NCBI GenBank assembly: GCA_945865665.1
Contig: CAMBEE010000007.1
Location: 1-64,000, forward strand
Origin: an uncultured Clostridium sp.
Lineage (GTDB): Bacteria > Bacillota > Clostridia > TANB77 > CAG-508
Reading direction: 5' to 3'
DNA length: 64,000 nt
The notes beneath the pieces were generated by a model that saw only the letters and a list, made by a program, of their open reading frames with translations, was not told where the DNA came from and ran no database searches. Positions 47,797-56,457 of this stretch are shown piece by piece (position 1 is the first letter of the stretch; each line of letters begins with the position of its first letter). The position numbers and the translations under genes are program-made.

Positions 47797-48276
47797 ATGA
47801 TACTAGTATTATTAGGAACGCAAAATAATAGTTTCCACAGGTTATTAGAAGAAGTGGAAAAAAACATAAAAGATAAAACAATAAACGAAGAAGTAATTGT
47901 ACAAGCCGGATATACAAAATATCAAACACATAGAATGAGAATAATTGATTTGATGTCAAAAGAACAATTAGAACAATTTCAGGATGAAGCAAGTTTGATA
48001 ATAACACATGGCGGTGTTGGTTCAATAATATCTTCAATTGAAAAAGGAAAAAAGGTTATAGCTGTACCAAGAAAACATGAATATGGTGAACATGTAAATG
48101 ATCATCAAATTCAAATTGTTAAAGATTTTAATGACAAAGGTTATATAATTGGAATTGAAAATGTTGAAGATTTAGAAGAGGCAATTATAAAATCAAAAAC
48201 ATTTGAACCTGTAAAATATCAACCGAATAATCAAAAAATGCTAAAAATAATAGAAAACTTTATAGAAAATATATAA
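47797..48276 (+). CDS. Alg13/PssE-like glycosyltransferase subunit
   Basis: A 159-residue protein homologous to the C-terminal half of GT28 enzymes: MILVLLGTQNNSFHRLLEEVE, then ASLIITHGGVGSIISSIEKGKKVIAVPR with GEHVNDHQ, the nucleotide-sugar site. ATG at 47797 follows AAGGAG; the longer frame at 47743 would overlap the Alg14-like gene without a ribosome site. Confidence 0.88.
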   Translation: MILVLLGTQNNSFHRLLEEVEKNIKDKTINEEVIVQAGYTKYQTHRMRIIDLMSKEQLEQFQDEASLIITHGGVGSIISSIEKGKKVIAVPRKHEYGEHVNDHQIQIVKDFNDKGYIIGIENVEDLEEAIIKSKTFEPVKYQPNNQKMLKIIENFIENI

Positions 48277-48282
48277 AATGAT

Positions 48283-48346
48283 TTAAGGAGTGTCCCAGAG
48301 TCCCTTTTAGAATGGATTTTAAGGAACGTCCCTAGATCCCGAAAGG
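48283..48346. repeat. Degenerate REP-like element before ruvB
   Basis: GGAGTGTCCCAGAGTCCC and GGAACGTCCCTAGATCCCG form a loose inverted and repeated GTCCC arrangement resembling family C. The ruvB ribosome site AAAGGA is at its right edge. Confidence 0.45.
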
Positions 48347-48353
48347 ATAAAAC

Positions 48354-49382
48354 ATGAACGAGGATAGAATAATAAACCCAGCTTTAGAAGATATGGGTGA
48401 AGAGAGGCTAGAGAACACATTAAGACCTCAAACTTTAGATGAATATATTGGACAAGACAAAGTAAAAGAAAATATGAAAATTTATATAGAAGCTGCAAAA
48501 AAAAGAGGAGAGGCTTTAGACCATGTATTATTGTATGGCCCTCCAGGACTTGGAAAAACCACACTTTCAAATATAATTGCAAATGAAATGGGTTCAAATA
48601 TAAAAATTACATCTGGTCCTGCAATAGAAAGACCAGGAGATTTAGCATCCTTATTAACAAATTTAGCTGAAAATGATGTGCTTTTTATAGATGAGATTCA
48701 TAGATTAAGTAAAAATGTTGAAGAAATATTATATCCAGCACTTGAAGATTACACAATAGATATAATGATAGGAAAAGGTCCAAGCGCAAGGTCAATTAGG
48801 TTGGATTTGCCTAAATTTACATTAATAGGTGCAACTACAAAAGCAGGTTCTTTAACAACCCCATTAAGAGATAGATTTGGAATCGTAAATAGACTAGAAT
48901 TGTATTCAGTTGAAAACTTAAAACAAATTGTAAAAAGGTCAGCAAAAATTTTAGGTGTAGATATAGATGATCAAGCAGCAGAAGAAATTGCAAGAAGGTC
49001 AAGGGGAACACCTAGAATTGCAAATAGGTTATTAAAAAGAGTTAGAGATTATGCAGCAGTTTTGGGCAATGGAGACATTGATTTAAAAATTGCAAAACAT
49101 GCATTAAATAAACTTGAAATTGATGAATTAGGTTTGGATGAAATAGATAGAAAATTATTAGATACAATGATAGTCCAATATGCAGGTAGACCAGTTGGAA
49201 TTGAAGCATTGGCTGTAACAGTTGGAGAAGAGGTTGATACAATAGAAGATGTGTATGAACCATATTTGATTCAAATTGGCTTTATATCTAGAACTTTAAG
49301 AGGAAGAGTTGTGTTACCACCAGCATATAAACATCTAGGATATAGTTATAATGGTGATATTGGACAACAAAGTTTTATTTAA
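48354..49382 (+). CDS. ruvB: Holliday junction branch migration helicase RuvB
   Basis: A 342-residue AAA+ motor. The N-terminus [19 protein letters not shown] is typical, Walker A is GPPGLGKTT (about 62-70), Walker B FIDEIHRL, sensor [18 protein letters not shown], and the C-terminal winged helix ends [14 protein letters not shown]. RuvA, often next to it, is not in this window. Confidence 0.97.
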   Translation: MNEDRIINPALEDMGEERLENTLRPQTLDEYIGQDKVKENMKIYIEAAKKRGEALDHVLLYGPPGLGKTTLSNIIANEMGSNIKITSGPAIERPGDLASLLTNLAENDVLFIDEIHRLSKNVEEILYPALEDYTIDIMIGKGPSARSIRLDLPKFTLIGATTKAGSLTTPLRDRFGIVNRLELYSVENLKQIVKRSAKILGVDIDDQAAEEIARRSRGTPRIANRLLKRVRDYAAVLGNGDIDLKIAKHALNKLEIDELGLDEIDRKLLDTMIVQYAGRPVGIEALAVTVGEEVDTIEDVYEPYLIQIGFISRTLRGRVVLPPAYKHLGYSYNGDIGQQSFI

Positions 49383-49502
49383 TAAGATTATTCAAGTAGA
49401 TTTATTTTATAATTTTGTGCAAAAACAAAGACGTGGATGTGAAAAAATTAATAGAAAAATAATATGGGAAACAGAGAAAAAAATAGGTATAAGGGGTATG
49501 AG

Positions 49503-51218
49503 ATGGAAAAAATAAAAGAAATAATAAAAGAAAAAAAATTTAAGTATATTTGCTTTTTTTGGAGTATTATAAGTATTCAATTTATATTGGGAGGAAATTT
49601 ACAAAGTAAAGGACATATATGTACAAGTAAATCACAAGTTTTATTAAACATTTTTATGTTTATATTTATGACAGTAATATTTATAGCATTACATTATAGT
49701 ATATTAGAAATCTATAATAGAAAAAAAGTAATTAAAGAAAAAAAAGAAACAGTAGTAAAAAATAAGCAACAAGAAAAAAGTAAAGATACTGTTTTTAATA
49801 AAGTTATAAATAAAATTAAAGGAACAAAACACAAGGGAATACTATATTTTTTAATTATATTTGTGTGTTGGATTCCAACAGTTTTAGCATTTTATCCGGC
49901 AAATATAGCATATGATGGAGGATACCAAATTGGAAATTATTTTTTTGAAAATAAAATGCTACACCATCCAGTATTAATAACTAAATTATATACAACATTT
50001 TATGTTATTGGGATACAAATTGGGTCACCGGCACGAGGAATGTTCTTATTTTCTTTATTCCAAATGACATTTATGGCATTTTCATTTTCAAATACTGTAA
50101 TATTTATAGAAGAACAAACTAATAAAAAATGGGTACGAAATATTAGTATATTATTTTATGCATTATTCCCATATAATCAATTATTTGCAGTAACAACAAC
50201 CAAAGATGTTATTTTTGCAGGTTTTGTATTAATTTTCTTAATACATTTATATAGAAATATTGATAAAAAAACAGATATAGTAAATTACATTTTTTTAATA
50301 ATTATTGGAGTATTAATGTTACTTTCTAGAAATAACTCAATATATATGTTAGAGGTATCATTACCATTTGTTATAATAGTTCTTATAAAGGAAAAAAAGA
50401 AAATGCTTAAAATAGCTACGTTATTTTTAATAATTATAATATCATATAAATGCGCGAACAAACTGATATATGATAACAATAATACTGAAACAATGAAAGC
50501 AAAATCAACAGAAGGAAGTATGAGAACATCAACTTTTACACAAGCAGTAGGTAGAATAGTAAGAGACAATGAAGAAAAATTAACAAATGAGGAAAAAGAA
50601 AAAATTACATATTATTTTAAGAGTTATAAGGCAATAGGAAAATTATATAAACAAAATATTGCAGATGATGCAGGTGGGATGATAAGTGAAGAAGGAAATA
50701 ATAACAAAAAAGAATTAATAAAATTTGTATTGGAATTAGGAAGAAAATATCCTATGTCATTTATAGAATCATTTTTAGATACGACAAGAGGATTTTGGTA
50801 TATATGTGACACATCATTTAGCAATATAGATACATATAAACATCCAGGATCATTTGAATTATATGATTATGGAATAGGACGAGGAGAAAATTATAAAGTA
50901 GTACATAATAGTAAGCTTCCTTTATTAAAAATGTTTGATGAATGGCTTTTCACTTCAAATGCTTACCAATGTATTCCAATATTGTATGTATTTTTACAAC
51001 CAGGTATATACTTCTATTTTGCGTTAGCGTTTTTGCTATATGCAATTTACAAAAACGAAAAAAACACATTAGTAATTGCGATATTATTATTTGTATTTTA
51101 TGCATCATGTTATATGGCAAATTGCTCAATAGTAAGATATATGTATCCAGTAATGGTAAGCACACCAATTATGCTAGCTTTAGTAGAAAAAAATAAAAAA
51201 GAGGAAGAGAATGAATAA
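49503..51218 (+). CDS. DUF6020-like multi-spanning membrane protein (glycosyltransferase-like)
   Basis: About 571 residues with at least ten hydrophobic segments. The loop with PANIAYDGGYQIGNYFFENKMLHHPVLITKLY carries the Asp and HHP features of DUF6020/GT39-like proteins acting on lipid-linked sugars. The first 45 residues are basic. ATG at 49503 fits AAGGGG six bases before. It overlaps the next gene by eight bases, so the two are translationally coupled. Confidence 0.65.
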   Translation: MEKIKEIIKEKKFKYICFFWSIISIQFILGGNLQSKGHICTSKSQVLLNIFMFIFMTVIFIALHYSILEIYNRKKVIKEKKETVVKNKQQEKSKDTVFNKVINKIKGTKHKGILYFLIIFVCWIPTVLAFYPANIAYDGGYQIGNYFFENKMLHHPVLITKLYTTFYVIGIQIGSPARGMFLFSLFQMTFMAFSFSNTVIFIEEQTNKKWVRNISILFYALFPYNQLFAVTTTKDVIFAGFVLIFLIHLYRNIDKKTDIVNYIFLIIIGVLMLLSRNNSIYMLEVSLPFVIIVLIKEKKKMLKIATLFLIIIISYKCANKLIYDNNNTETMKAKSTEGSMRTSTFTQAVGRIVRDNEEKLTNEEKEKITYYFKSYKAIGKLYKQNIADDAGGMISEEGNNNKKELIKFVLELGRKYPMSFIESFLDTTRGFWYICDTSFSNIDTYKHPGSFELYDYGIGRGENYKVVHNSKLPLLKMFDEWLFTSNAYQCIPILYVFLQPGIYFYFALAFLLYAIYKNEKNTLVIAILLFVFYASCYMANCSIVRYMYPVMVSTPIMLALVEKNKKEEENE

Positions 51219-52723
51219 AAAAAATATATTATTAGTTTTAAGCATATTTGTAATAATATTTTCAATTATCATAATAAAGCCAATAACAGATTTAGACGAA
51301 ATATGGAATTACAACACAGCAAGAGTAATATCAGAAGGGATAGTACCATATAAAGATATAAGTATGATAACAACACCACTGTTACCAATGATTACAGCAA
51401 TATTCTTGAAAACAATTGCAAATGAAGTAATTGTTTCAAGGATATTAGCATCAATTTTATGGACAGGAATACTATTTACTACATATAAAATATTAAAAAA
51501 AATATTAAAAGAAGAAAATATATGCTTAATTTTAACAGCAATAATAGGATTTATATGTAGAGATATATATTGCATAGATTACAATGTAACAGTACTTTTA
51601 ATTTCATTAATTATTTTGTATAGTGAGTTAAAAAACATAGAAAATGTTGCAAAATTTCAAAATAAAAGAGATTTATTAATACGGAATATTAGCAGGACTA
51701 GCTATATGCACTAAACAAAGTATAGGATCAACTCTTGCAATAATTGCTGTTGGATATAAATTATTATTTGTAGAAAATAAAGAGCAATTTAAAGAATATA
51801 TAAAAAGCGCGGGAACACGAATTTTAGGAATATTGATACCAGTAATATTTATGACAGTATATTTATTGGTAACAAATTCATTAATAGATTTTATAAATTA
51901 TGCAATATTGGGAATAAAAACATTTTCAAATAAAATTGCATATACAGGGTTATTACAAGATGATAATTTAGAAATACGAATATTGGCTGTATTAATACCA
52001 GCTTCAATAATGCTAAATGCAATAATATTGCTTATTGCAAGAATATTAAAAAGAGAAAATGATGAGTTCAAAAATATATTAACTATTTTAATATATAGTG
52101 TTTCAATTATTATAGTGATGTATCCAATATCAGATAAAATTCACTTTTTAATAGGAAGTTTCATAGCATTAATAGGATTAATATATCAAATATATTTATT
52201 AGGAAAAATTTTATATAGAAAAATAAGATTGGCACAAAAATATAAAGTTTATAAAATAACAACTTTATTGATACAAGTAATTATATTTGTGGAAATTGCA
52301 ATTTATGGAATAAACAATCTATATAATTATATAAAAGTAGAAAAAAATGAGAGAATAGCTCATTATAAAAATATAGAAATAAGTGAAGGACTAATAGAAA
52401 GAGTTGACGAAATAGATGCATATATTTCAGAACAAGAAAACAATGGAAAAAAAGTATATATATTAGATGCAGAAGCGGCTATATATATGATACCACTAAA
52501 TAAATACAACAAAGATTATGATATGTTTTTAAAAGGTAATATAGGCAAAGATGGTGAACAGGGACAGATAGAAAAAATACAAAATAGAAATGATAATGAG
52601 TTATATTTAATAAGAAATTCAAAGTTAAGAAGCAATTGGCAAACACCATTAAATGTGGTGAATTATGTAAGGAATAATTTAGAAAAAATAGGAGAAATAA
52701 GTATATATGAAGTTTTTAAATAA
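51211..52723 (+). CDS. GT39-like membrane glycosyltransferase, needs +1 shift at CGG
   Basis: A polytopic membrane protein. The N-terminal loop DLDEIWNYNTARVISEGIVPYKDISMITTPLLP carries the acidic residues typical of PMT/ArnT-type glycosyltransferases. In zero frame the gene ends soon after ATA-CGG-AAT at 51682. Skipping the C gives LLIGILAGLAICTKQSIGSTLAIIAVGYKLLF, the expected next helices (the CTKQS segment is usual in this family), and an open frame to 52723. The joined product has 503 residues. It overlaps the neighbours on both sides (8 and 17 bases), which argues for a functional operon gene. Confidence 0.82.
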
Positions 52724-54239
52724 AATACAGAATGCAATACAAAACAATAAAATAATTCAACTAATTTTGTTATTTTTATTATCAATAATACTATTTAAAG
52801 ATTATTTATCAATGCATTATGCAACAGATACATACAATGTGATAAATGCAGGATACTTAGAATATGCAATACATAATTCTTTTGTAGATGGGAGAATATT
52901 TGCTGGTGCATTAGAAGTAATAGCAAATTACATAAATATGCCAATAAATGTATTGGTTGTGGGATTTACATTTATTGCGATATTTATATCATGTATTGCT
53001 GTTATAGTTTTAAGAGATATGGTGTTAGAAATAAAGGAAACAGAAAGTAAAAAAATAAGATTATTAATAACAGTAATATCATATATAACAATATTTAATT
53101 TTATGTATGTAGAAAATATGTATTTTATAGAAAACTTAGTAATGTCAATAAGTGTATTAATGTACATATTATCAATACGTGAACTTGTAAGAAAAAACAA
53201 ATTTTATTATTTAAAAGCAGTTGTATATGCTGTAATAGCAACATTTGCATATCAAGGAACAATTAGTGTATTTTTATTATATGGATTTGTATTTAGCCTT
53301 ATAACTAGTAAAGAAAATTTTAAAAAATTTACAAAAAATTTAGCTCTAATTTTTTCTATAGCTTTAATATCATTTGCATTGAATGTTATTCAAATAAAAA
53401 TAACAAGTATTATTGTTGGAATTGGGCAACAAAGGCTTGGTGGAATAGGCGATATGTTATTACAGTTAAAAGAAGTAATAATATGTTTTAAAAGAATGGT
53501 ATTAAAAGATGTTATAATAAATACAAGTGGGTTGTTTCCAAAAGGATTATTAATATATTTTATAACTGCAATTATGATAGTTTCAATGATATATGAAGCA
53601 AAATATCCTAAAGAAAATATCGTATTATTTTTAATACAAATAATAATTGCAACAGTTGTAATTTCTATAGCAATGTGTATAATAAATCTACTTGGTTATG
53701 ACACAGGTAGAATTCATAATGAATTAGGAGCATTGCTAGGAATGGTGCTTATATTCATATATTGTAGTAGTGATATGTTTACTAAAAATGTTACAATTTC
53801 AAGGATATTAAGTATTATATTTTTAATTTATTTTAGTTTAAATTGCATTAATACAATAAATATTTTGAATCAACATAAAGAGGTAAATAAAAGAGAAAAA
53901 GAATTTTGTCAAGGCTTAGAAAAATACATCGAAGAATATGAAAAAGAAAATAATACAAAAGTTGTGGAAGCAAAATTTTATAAAAATTATGATGGAGACA
54001 AAGTTTATTTTGATGGTATATCTAATAAATCTGTTATAACATACAACGGGGTTTATTGTACATGGTCATCAATTGGAACAATTAATTTTTATACCAATAG
54101 AAAATTTGAGAGACAAATGATAGAATATGATGGAGAAAATAAAGAAATTATAGAAAAACATATGGAATTAAAAGACCAAGGGTATGATAATAATTTTTTA
54201 ATAATAGATGGAATTTTATATTATAATGTTTTTGTATAA
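52707..54239 (+). CDS. GtrII-like glucosyltransferase domain protein
   Basis: A 510-residue polytopic membrane protein matching the glucosyltransferase GtrII (PF14264) plan: SMHYATDTYNVINAGYLEYAI then DGRIFAGALEVIANYINM in the first loop, about ten helices, and a soluble C-terminal part. Such proteins add glucosyl groups to surface polysaccharides from lipid carriers. A paralogue lies at 54860, with queH between them. Confidence 0.75.
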   Translation: MKFLNKIQNAIQNNKIIQLILLFLLSIILFKDYLSMHYATDTYNVINAGYLEYAIHNSFVDGRIFAGALEVIANYINMPINVLVVGFTFIAIFISCIAVIVLRDMVLEIKETESKKIRLLITVISYITIFNFMYVENMYFIENLVMSISVLMYILSIRELVRKNKFYYLKAVVYAVIATFAYQGTISVFLLYGFVFSLITSKENFKKFTKNLALIFSIALISFALNVIQIKITSIIVGIGQQRLGGIGDMLLQLKEVIICFKRMVLKDVIINTSGLFPKGLLIYFITAIMIVSMIYEAKYPKENIVLFLIQIIIATVVISIAMCIINLLGYDTGRIHNELGALLGMVLIFIYCSSDMFTKNVTISRILSIIFLIYFSLNCINTINILNQHKEVNKREKEFCQGLEKYIEEYEKENNTKVVEAKFYKNYDGDKVYFDGISNKSVITYNGVYCTWSSIGTINFYTNRKFERQMIEYDGENKEIIEKHMELKDQGYDNNFLIIDGILYYNVFV

Positions 54240-54307
54240 AAGCTAGATGAAACATTTAGATTTGTTTTTTACTATAAAATATTAACAAAATATAAGGAGG
54301 AATTTAA

Positions 54308-54859
54308 ATGAAATTATTGATGCATACATGTTGTGCCCCTTGTAGTGTGTATTGTATAGATACCTTAAGAGAAGAAGGAATAGAACCAACCATATATTGG
54401 TATAATCCTAATATACACCCATATATGGAGTACAAAGCAAGGAGAGATACATTAAAAGAATATGCGGAAAGTCTGAATTTGAATGCAATATTTGAGGAAG
54501 ACTATGGATTAGATGATTTTTGTAAAAATGTAGTAGGAGATTTACAAAATAGATGTAAAAATTATTGCTATCCAGTAAGACTAAGAAAAACATTTGAATA
54601 TGCAAAAGAAAATGGTTATGATGCAGTTACAACAACACTTTTATACAGTATTTATCAAAATCATGATTTTATAAAAGAATATATGGAAAAGCTAAGTGAA
54701 GAGTTTGGAATAGAATTTTTATATAGAGATTTTAGAGTTGGTTTTAGAGAAGGACAAAATAAGGCTAGAGAATTAGGTTTATATATGCAAAAATATTGTG
54801 GTTGTATTTTTTCTGAAGAAGATAGATATTCAAAACAAATTAAGAGGGATAAACAATAA
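54308..54859 (+). CDS. queH: Epoxyqueuosine reductase QueH
   Basis: A 183-residue protein of the DUF208 family, which performs the last step of queuosine synthesis. HTCCAPCSVYCIDTL at the N-terminus and CGCIFSEEDRY near the C-terminus supply the iron-sulfur and zinc-site cysteines. AAGGAGGAA precedes the ATG. Its TAA is followed immediately by the ATG of the second GtrII-like gene. No other queuosine gene is nearby. Confidence 0.9.
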   Translation: MKLLMHTCCAPCSVYCIDTLREEGIEPTIYWYNPNIHPYMEYKARRDTLKEYAESLNLNAIFEEDYGLDDFCKNVVGDLQNRCKNYCYPVRLRKTFEYAKENGYDAVTTTLLYSIYQNHDFIKEYMEKLSEEFGIEFLYRDFRVGFREGQNKARELGLYMQKYCGCIFSEEDRYSKQIKRDKQ

Positions 54860-56377
54860 ATGAAGATAAAAAGATATTTAGAAAAAAATAAAACAAATAT
54901 ATTAGAATTTGTAATAATATTAGCAATTACTTTAATAATTTTTATACCATTTTTAATAGGACATTATGCAACAGACACTTATAATATAGCAAATATAGGA
55001 TACAAAAATTATGCAATAAATTGGTCATTAAATGACGGAAGAATATTTATGGAAATAATAGGCTTAATAGCTGATAAAATAAACATATCAATAGAAACAT
55101 ATGTATTTGTAACATTATTTTCAGCATTAATTATATCATGTATAAGTGTATGTGTATTAAAAAAAGTAATAGAAAAATACAAAAAACCTAAAAATATATT
55201 GCAAAATATAATTTTGGTGATTATAAGCTATGTAACAATTTTTAATTTTATGTATTTAGAAGATATGTATTTTGTTGAAAGTGTGGTTATGGCAACAAGT
55301 GTATTGCTATATGAAATTGCGGCGGATATACTTATAACAAAAAATAAAAATTATATAATAAAAAGTTTGATCTTAACTATATTAGGAATATTATGTTATC
55401 AAGGAACCATAGGAATATTATTTGCATTTGTGATTTTATTTACAATTTTGAAAAATAAAAATGATATAAAACAAATAATAATTGATTTGATAAAATCTGG
55501 AGTTATAGCTCTAGTTGCGGTATTACTTAATATTGGAACAGTTAAAATAGTAGGAAATTTAACGGGAATGAAGCAAACAAGACTAGGAGACTTATCAAAT
55601 ATTTTTAGAAATATTAGAACTATTTTTTTAACATTGCCTAATATTTTGCAAGAAACTTGTAATCTATTTCCACGAAATGCCTTATTATTATTTTTAGGAT
55701 TATTAACAATGTCAGTCATTTTATATGTAATGATTAATAAAAAATATAAAGAACATATTGTGATTAAATATTTTAGTATTGCATTGATAACAATTCTTGG
55801 TAGTTGTGTTACATATATTTTAACATTAACAAGTTTTTATACAGGTAGACTTAGAAATGGCTTAGGAGCGGTTGTTGGAATACTATTTTTATTTATATTT
55901 TCAGAAACAGATGTATTTGAAAATATAAATAAAAATAATAAGAAATTTATTTTAGGGATGTTAACTATAACGACATTAATATCATATATGATAATTGTAG
56001 TAATAAATTCTGAAAGTATAATGTTACAGCATAAGAGAGTAAATAAATTGGAAAAAATTGAAGTAAATAAAATTGAACAATATATTGAAGAGTACGAGAA
56101 TATTACAGGTATAAAGGTTACAAAAATTGCTAAGATAGTGGATACAGGAAATTTAGATAAATCATATTTTGAAGGTACAAAAAATAAAACATCATTTACT
56201 CATAATGCAATAAGGACAAGTTGGGCTGCAGATGGAGTTATAAATTTTTATACAAATAGAGATTTGGAGACGGTTAAAATTGATGCTAAAGCTAAAGAGA
56301 ATTATTTAAAAAATAAAGATAATAATGATTATATGTGTATAGATGATATATTGTATATTACTGTATATATGTATTAA
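54860..56377 (+). CDS. GtrII-like glucosyltransferase domain protein, second copy
   Basis: A 505-residue polytopic membrane protein closely related to the 52707 product: GHYATDTYNIANIGYKNYAI then NDGRIFMEIIGLIADKINI, a matching FNFMYLEDMYFVES stretch, and a similar C-terminal TSWAADGVINFYTNR. Probably a tandem duplication with queH caught between. It starts directly at the queH stop, ribosome site AGAGGGAT within queH. Confidence 0.75.
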   Translation: MKIKRYLEKNKTNILEFVIILAITLIIFIPFLIGHYATDTYNIANIGYKNYAINWSLNDGRIFMEIIGLIADKINISIETYVFVTLFSALIISCISVCVLKKVIEKYKKPKNILQNIILVIISYVTIFNFMYLEDMYFVESVVMATSVLLYEIAADILITKNKNYIIKSLILTILGILCYQGTIGILFAFVILFTILKNKNDIKQIIIDLIKSGVIALVAVLLNIGTVKIVGNLTGMKQTRLGDLSNIFRNIRTIFLTLPNILQETCNLFPRNALLLFLGLLTMSVILYVMINKKYKEHIVIKYFSIALITILGSCVTYILTLTSFYTGRLRNGLGAVVGILFLFIFSETDVFENINKNNKKFILGMLTITTLISYMIIVVINSESIMLQHKRVNKLEKIEVNKIEQYIEEYENITGIKVTKIAKIVDTGNLDKSYFEGTKNKTSFTHNAIRTSWAADGVINFYTNRDLETVKIDAKAKENYLKNKDNNDYMCIDDILYITVYMY

Positions 56378-56396
56378 GGGGAAGATAGAGGAAAAT

Positions 56397-56443
56397 AAAA
56401 ATTTTAGGGATTGGGGGACGGGTCTCGAAATCCCTAAAAATTT
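56397..56443. repeat. Family C REP-like hairpin before polA
   Basis: AAAATTTTAGGGATT pairs with AATCCCTAAAAATTT around a GGGGGACGGGTC core. It ends just before the AGGAGG ribosome site of polA. Confidence 0.85.
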
Positions 56444-56457
56444 AGGAGGATAAAATT

